9,602 nucleotides of DNA from Candidatus Competibacteraceae bacterium (GTDB taxonomy: Bacteria > Pseudomonadota > Gammaproteobacteria > Competibacterales > Competibacteraceae): assembly GCA_020445045.1 (NCBI GenBank), contig JAGRHI010000280.1, positions 1,517 through 11,118 of the forward strand. The letters run 5' to 3'. Under the pieces are notes generated by a model that saw only the letters and a list, made by a program, of their open reading frames with translations, was not told the DNA's origin and did no database searches. Positions 5,255 to 9,602 of this stretch are shown here, in pieces. A program made the translations under genes and the position numbers. The first letter of the stretch is position 1. Each line of letters starts with the position of its first letter.

Positions 5255-8200
5255 GCGCCACCCGCCTGCTGCGCCGCGCCCTGTACTGGCTGCTGGCGCT
5301 GCCGCTGATCTTACTGCTGCTGGGACTGCTGGTCGCCGGCTTCGCGGTCTCCACCGAGACCGGCTTCAACGGCTTGCTGACGCTGGCGCAACGGGTACTG
5401 CCCGGTCAGCTCAGCTACGATCAGGCCAGCGGCCGGCTACTGGGGCCGCTGCGGATCGAAGGGCTACATTACCAAGACGGTCCCCTGCGGGTCGCGCTGG
5501 CCAGCGGTGAATTCGACTGGCGGCCCGCCGATCTGTTCGACGCCGCGCTGACCATTACCCGCCTGCATGTCGATGGTCTGGAACTGGAGCTGCCACCCGG
5601 CGAGGATACCCCGCCCTCGGACCAACCGCTCGAACTGCCCGACATCCAATCGCCGCTGGCGCTCACCGTCGCCGACCTGCAAGGCCGTGACCTCCGGATC
5701 CGGCCCGCCGGCGCCGAACCCATCCAGATCGACACCGTGACCCTGAAAGCCCACACCGAGGCCGAGTCATTGCGGGTCGAAACGCTGGACCTGCGTTCAC
5801 CGCTGGCCGATGTCCGGCTGGACGGCCAGATCACGCCCACCGGCGGCTATCCGCTGCGCGTCCGGCTCGACTGGCGCGCCCCAGTCCCGAATTACGGCGA
5901 TTTCCAGGGCGAAGGCGAACTGCGCGGCACGCTGCGCGACCATCTGGAGCTGACCCAAAAAATCGCCGGCGCGGCGGCGCTGGAACTGCGCGGCGACGTT
6001 CGCCAGGCGCTGACCAAGGAACCCGCCTGGTCGGCCCAGGTCAAGCTGGAGGTGGCCGACCTGAAACCCTTCGTCCCCGATCTGGCCGGCAAACCGCTGA
6101 CCGCCCAGCTCACCGCGCAAGGCGTGCTGGCCCGCTTCGAGGGTCAGGGCGACATCAAGGCCACCGTGCCGGAACTCGGCCCCGCCACCCTGCGTTTTAC
6201 CGCAGCCGGCGACGACAAGGCGGTACGGCTGAACGAATTGAAACTGGCCGCCGCCGACCGGCCACTGGCGCTGGACGCCAAGGGCGAGCTGCAATTGGCC
6301 AAATTGCGCTTCAAGACCAGCGGACAATGGCGGTCGCTGGCTTGGCCGTTGACCGGCCCCGCGCAAGTGGAAAGCGCCAGCGGCGAGTTCGCCGCCGAGG
6401 GCACACCCAAGGATTACCGCTTCCAACTCGCCGCCGAACTGCAAGGCCCGGAGATTCCCAAAGGCCACTGGACCCTGAACGGTCAGGGCTCCGAGCAAGC
6501 GGTGCGAGCGGTCCAATGGAGCGGTCAGACGCTGGAGGGCACCCTTGAAGGCACCGTCGATGCCAGCTGGGCGCCCGCCGTGAGTTGGAAAGCGACACTG
6601 GCCGGTGCTGGCCTGAATCCCGGCGCGCAATGGAAGGAGGTGCCCGGCAAGCTGAATCTGCGGCTCAAAAGCGATGGTGGGCTAGACGCCGGCAAGCTGC
6701 GCGCCAACGTATTGCTGGAAGAACTGACCGGCACCTTGAGCGGCCAGACGCTGCACGGCAACGCCGATGTCAGCGTGCTGGATCAGGATCTGACCATCAA
6801 GACCCTGCGTTTGAATGCCGGTCCGGCCCGGTTGGAGGCGGAAGGCGCGCTGGCGAAACGCTGGGATTTGCGCTGGACCCTGAATGCGCCCGAGTTGAAA
6901 TCGCTGGTTCCCGGCCTGAGTGGCGCCGTGGCCAGCACCGGTACCCTTAGCGGTTCCCGCGATCGCCCGCAAGTGGTGGCCAACTTCACGGTACGCAACC
7001 TGCGCCAGGGCGATACCCAAATCCAGCGCTTGCAAGGCGAAGCCGACGTCGATGTGAGTGGCGGCGACCGCTCTCGGCTGAAACTGAGCGGCGAAGGGCT
7101 GGTGCTGGGTGGCCAGCACTGGAAATCCGTGACCCTGGACGGCGGTGGCACACCGGACGCGCACCAACTCAAGGCCGAACTGAGCGGCGATCCGGGCCGC
7201 TTCGCGCTGGCGCTGGCCGGCAAGCTGCAATTGCCGGCGCTAACGTGGCGGGGCCACATCACCCAACTGATGGCCAAGGACACCCTCGCCGGTAACTGGA
7301 ATCTGGAAAAAGCGGTCGCCGTGCAGGCTTCGGCCGAAAAAGCCAGTCTCGACAACGCCTGTCTGGCCAGCGCCCCGAGCCGGCTTTGCTTGCAGGGTCA
7401 ATGGAACGGCGCGCGCGGTTTCGACGGCCGCGCACGGCTCCAAGAACTGCGGCCGGAACGTTTCAAGCAGTTCCTGCCGCCCGGCATGAAGCTGACGACC
7501 CGCATCGACGCCCAGGCCGAGGCGAATGGTGGACCCAACGGCGTGCTGCAAGGCAAGCTCAATCTCGACATCGCTCCCGGCACCCTGCAAATGGTGGCGG
7601 ACGGCCATACGCTGCGCTTCACCCTCAAGGGTGGCACGCTGCGCGCCCAAACCGACGGGCGCGCCGCGACCGGACAGCTCAAACTCGATTTAGCGCGGAC
7701 CGGCCAGTTGCAGGCCGACACTCAAGTGCGCGATCCCTTCGGCGCCGCGCGCGTGGATGGCAAAATCGTCGCCGCCATCACCGATCTGAGTCTGATCTCG
7801 CTGTTCGCGCCACAAGCGCAGGAAGTCACCGGTCAACTGCGGGCGGATGTCAACGTGACCGGCGTGATTCCCAAGCTGGCGCTGCGCGGGGCGATCCGCC
7901 TGGAAAACGGCGGCGCGGCGATCCCGGCGGCCGGTATCAAATTGGAAAATGTGCGGTTCGCCGCCACCAGCAGCGGCCAGGGGCCGCTGCAACTGAGCGG
8001 CTCGCTGCGATCCAAACCCGGCCAACTGCAACTGAGCGGCGAAGTGGACCCACTGAAACCGCAACTACGCCTGAACATCACGGGTCAGGATTTTCAAGCC
8101 TTCGACACTTCGGATATCCGCATCCGGCTCAGCCCGGATCTGAAGCTGGAAGTCACTCGGGAACTGGTGCGCGTCGATGGGCAAGTCACTATCCCGCGGG

Positions 8201-9060
8201 CGTATTTGAACCCCGGCGGCGTGGGCGGCGATGGCCCGAGTCCAGTCGCGTCTTCCGAAGACGTGGTGATCGTCAACGACCACGATGGCAAGGCCAACCC
8301 CCAGGCCAAGGGACCGGCCATTTATGCCCGAGTGCGCGTCATCCTGGGCGACGACGTACAAGTAGTCACGCCGGCCTTCCAGGGCAAGCTCAGGGGTAAC
8401 CTGCTCGTGATACAAACGCCGGAACTCGCGCCGCGTGGCAGCGGCAGTGTCGAAATCGTCGCCGGCACGTACAAGATCTACGGTACCGAGATCAATATTC
8501 AGCGAGGGCGGGTGTTGTTCAGCAACAGCCCACTCGACAACCCTGGCCTGGATATACGGGTGGCGCGCGAGTTCAGCAGCAATGTCGGCGACGACACCAC
8601 GGTCGGCGCCCAAGTCCAAGGTACGCTGAAGAAACCGCGATTGACTCTATTTTCCGATCCGTCGATGCCCCAAAGCGACATTCTGTCTTACCTGGTTTTG
8701 GGCCGGGCGCCCCAAGGAGGCGGCGGCGAATCGGCGATGTTGTTCAAAGCCGCCAGCGCCCTGGGTTTTGGCGGCGACGCGCTCGCCAAGAGTCTGGGCG
8801 GCACGGTTGGACTGGACACCGTGCAGCTCAATACTGGAACCAATGGGAAAAATGGAAAAAATGGAACCGATGAGGAAGGCACGTCGCTGACGCTCGGCAA
8901 ATATCTGACCCCGGATCTGTATGTCGGGTACGGGGTCGGTTTGATCGATGCCGTCAACACCATCTACATCAAGTACCGACTGACCAAGCACCTCATGTTC
9001 GAATCCGACAGCAGCACTCTCGGCTATGGAGCCGACCTGATCTACAACATCGAACGTTGA
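5251..9060 (+). CDS. tamB: TamB, translocation and assembly module inner-membrane-anchored subunit (DUF490)
   Basis: The 1269-residue protein (E. coli TamB is 1259) begins with a signal anchor, RRALYWLLALPLILLLLGLL at about residues 8-27. A very long periplasmic region of short amphipathic beta-strands follows, the beta-taco architecture of AsmA-like bridge proteins. The DUF490/TamB C-terminal domain covers about residues 870-1269. It includes NSPLDNPGLDIRVAREF (about 1092-1108), SDILSYLVLGRAP, and a terminal GKYLTPDLYVGYGVGL to DLIYNIER, which should contact TamA. TamB spans the periplasm from the inner membrane to TamA; TamB and its relatives YhdP and YdbH are also implicated in moving phospholipid to the outer membrane. 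The start is fixed by the ATGA overlap with the tamA stop and by the signal anchor beginning at once; no strong Shine-Dalgarno site is present, which points to translational coupling. Odd points are a short NGK repeat near residue 1198 and a repeated LQLSG motif near 913-930. Confidence 0.95.
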   Translation: MSATRLLRRALYWLLALPLILLLLGLLVAGFAVSTETGFNGLLTLAQRVLPGQLSYDQASGRLLGPLRIEGLHYQDGPLRVALASGEFDWRPADLFDAALTITRLHVDGLELELPPGEDTPPSDQPLELPDIQSPLALTVADLQGRDLRIRPAGAEPIQIDTVTLKAHTEAESLRVETLDLRSPLADVRLDGQITPTGGYPLRVRLDWRAPVPNYGDFQGEGELRGTLRDHLELTQKIAGAAALELRGDVRQALTKEPAWSAQVKLEVADLKPFVPDLAGKPLTAQLTAQGVLARFEGQGDIKATVPELGPATLRFTAAGDDKAVRLNELKLAAADRPLALDAKGELQLAKLRFKTSGQWRSLAWPLTGPAQVESASGEFAAEGTPKDYRFQLAAELQGPEIPKGHWTLNGQGSEQAVRAVQWSGQTLEGTLEGTVDASWAPAVSWKATLAGAGLNPGAQWKEVPGKLNLRLKSDGGLDAGKLRANVLLEELTGTLSGQTLHGNADVSVLDQDLTIKTLRLNAGPARLEAEGALAKRWDLRWTLNAPELKSLVPGLSGAVASTGTLSGSRDRPQVVANFTVRNLRQGDTQIQRLQGEADVDVSGGDRSRLKLSGEGLVLGGQHWKSVTLDGGGTPDAHQLKAELSGDPGRFALALAGKLQLPALTWRGHITQLMAKDTLAGNWNLEKAVAVQASAEKASLDNACLASAPSRLCLQGQWNGARGFDGRARLQELRPERFKQFLPPGMKLTTRIDAQAEANGGPNGVLQGKLNLDIAPGTLQMVADGHTLRFTLKGGTLRAQTDGRAATGQLKLDLARTGQLQADTQVRDPFGAARVDGKIVAAITDLSLISLFAPQAQEVTGQLRADVNVTGVIPKLALRGAIRLENGGAAIPAAGIKLENVRFAATSSGQGPLQLSGSLRSKPGQLQLSGEVDPLKPQLRLNITGQDFQAFDTSDIRIRLSPDLKLEVTRELVRVDGQVTIPRAYLNPGGVGGDGPSPVASSEDVVIVNDHDGKANPQAKGPAIYARVRVILGDDVQVVTPAFQGKLRGNLLVIQTPELAPRGSGSVEIVAGTYKIYGTEINIQRGRVLFSNSPLDNPGLDIRVAREFSSNVGDDTTVGAQVQGTLKKPRLTLFSDPSMPQSDILSYLVLGRAPQGGGGESAMLFKAASALGFGGDALAKSLGGTVGLDTVQLNTGTNGKNGKNGTDEEGTSLTLGKYLTPDLYVGYGVGLIDAVNTIYIKYRLTKHLMFESDSSTLGYGADLIYNIER
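7987..8040 (+). repeat. Short direct repeat inside tamB (15 bases, twice)
   Basis: CTGCAACTGAGCGGC occurs exactly at 7987-8001 and 8026-8040, a period of 39 bases or 13 codons. Both copies encode LQLSG, at residues 913-917 and 926-930. It fits successive beta-strands in the C-terminal domain. Confidence 0.8.
8842..8868 (+). repeat. Nine-base tandem repeat in tamB encoding NGK-NGK-NGT
   Basis: Three near-identical nine-base units beginning AATGGR encode residues 1198-1206. The tract is much richer in A than its surroundings and lies in a hydrophilic stretch (TNGKNGKNGTDEEG) just before the last conserved strands, so it reads as a flexible loop insertion. Confidence 0.8.
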
Positions 9061-9080
9061 ATCGCGCCCTCACTCACGGG

Positions 9081-9602
9081 TCAACGGTCATAGTCCGGTT
9101 CGTTGCCGGCCTTCCACTTGATGTTGCAACCGATGCTGGGCCGCTGCGCGGACGGAACCGGTTGTCCGGCCAGCAACGCATCCGCCGCCGCCCGTAAGTC
9201 GCTCCCGGTCACCGGGACCTCGTTGCCTGGCCGGCTGCCATCGAACTGGCCGCGATACGCCAATTTGCGAGTGGCGTCGAACAGGAAGAAGTCCGGTGTG
9301 CAAGCGGCATGATACGCCTTCGCCACTGCTTGGTTCTCATCGTAAAGGTAGGGAAAGGGATAGCCGAAGGTCTTGGCTTCCCCAGCCATTTTCGCCGGGC
9401 TGTCGTCGGGGTAATTGGCTGCGTCGTTGGCGCTGATCGCCACGATGGCCACGCCTTTCGAGCGATAGTCGCGGGCGAATTGGATCAACCCCTGGCGAAT
9501 GTGTTTGACGAACGGACAATGATTGCAGATCACCATGACCAGCAAGGCCGGGGCGTCCTGAAAATCGCCGAGGGATACCGTTTTTCCGGTCATCGGCTCG
9601 GG
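9081..9602 (-). CDS. Thioredoxin-fold redoxin with CNHC motif (N-terminus outside window)
   Basis: The frame is open from the window end to a TGA at 9083-9081, giving 173 residues. It enters inside the protein, at PEPMTGKTVSLGDF, where family members have a DxxGKxxSLxDF segment after an N-terminal strand, so the ATG at 9593 is probably internal. The active-site motif is VICNHCPFVKHI (visible C26 and C29), followed by VAISAND, a cis-proline segment CTPDFFLFD (C101, P103), YRGQFDGSRPGN and the terminal IGCNIKWKAGNEPDY (C159). These mark the PRX_like1 type of thioredoxin-family proteins, related to AhpC/TSA and TlpA, with an N-H pair between the redox cysteines in place of G-P. A role in thiol-disulfide exchange or peroxide reduction is likely but unproven for this subfamily. 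Whether there is a signal peptide cannot be seen. It converges on tamB with 20 bases between stops and no clear terminator. Confidence 0.88.
   Translation of the reverse strand, partial: PEPMTGKTVSLGDFQDAPALLVMVICNHCPFVKHIRQGLIQFARDYRSKGVAIVAISANDAANYPDDSPAKMAGEAKTFGYPFPYLYDENQAVAKAYHAACTPDFFLFDATRKLAYRGQFDGSRPGNEVPVTGSDLRAAADALLAGQPVPSAQRPSIGCNIKWKAGNEPDYDR

Noticed and set aside
5797..6630. Long minus-strand open frames opposite tamB (also 6682-7230, 7240-7650, 8065-8619)
   Set aside because: All lie opposite conserved TamB sequence and show biased composition with no domain; shadow frames of a GC-rich gene.
9055..9086. CGTTGA...TCAACG inverted repeat joining the tamB and redoxin stops as a terminator
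   Set aside because: Only six pairs with a 20-base loop and no T-run; it arises mainly because both genes end in TGA.

Overview
The window is high-GC DNA with tightly packed, mostly housekeeping genes, almost certainly from a gammaproteobacterium. The pairing of cysM with rlmD and the complete tamA-tamB pair are the taxonomic clues; the exact genus cannot be fixed from sequence alone. There are seven genes, two of them cut by the window edges, and no rRNA, tRNA, CRISPR array, insertion sequence or phage-like segment was recognised. No stretch without a gene exceeds 160 bases.

Left part (1-837): the C-terminal end of a Hanks-type serine/threonine protein kinase, ending in one membrane helix and a very short tail, runs rightward. 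It converges, with only 13 bases between stop codons, on a small leftward four-helix membrane protein of the DUF350 family. The DUF350 gene has a good ribosome binding site and a possible promoter that overlaps a 9-bp direct repeat.

Middle left (995-3335): cysM (cysteine synthase B) and rlmD (23S rRNA U1939 methyltransferase) lie on the minus strand, 64 bases apart, and probably form an operon read from a promoter with a consensus TATAAT box. The gap between them holds a small imperfect hairpin. In many gammaproteobacteria relA follows rlmD; here the DUF350 gene comes instead.

Right part (3461-9060): divergent from cysM lies tamA-tamB on the plus strand, joined by a 4-base ATGA overlap. TamA is an Omp85-type outer-membrane barrel with three POTRA domains. 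TamB is a giant inner-membrane-anchored periplasmic protein of the AsmA-like/DUF490 class. Together they span the envelope and serve outer-membrane biogenesis (barrel protein assembly and, for TamB-like proteins, phospholipid transport).

Right edge (9081-9602): a leftward thioredoxin-fold protein with a CNHC active-site motif, cut at its N-terminus by the window end, converges on tamB.

I found no convincing undescribed system. The points worth a second look are modest: the sensorless tail-anchored kinase, the direct repeat at the DUF350 promoter, the missing relA, an AT-richer patch in the TamA barrel, and small repeats in TamB.
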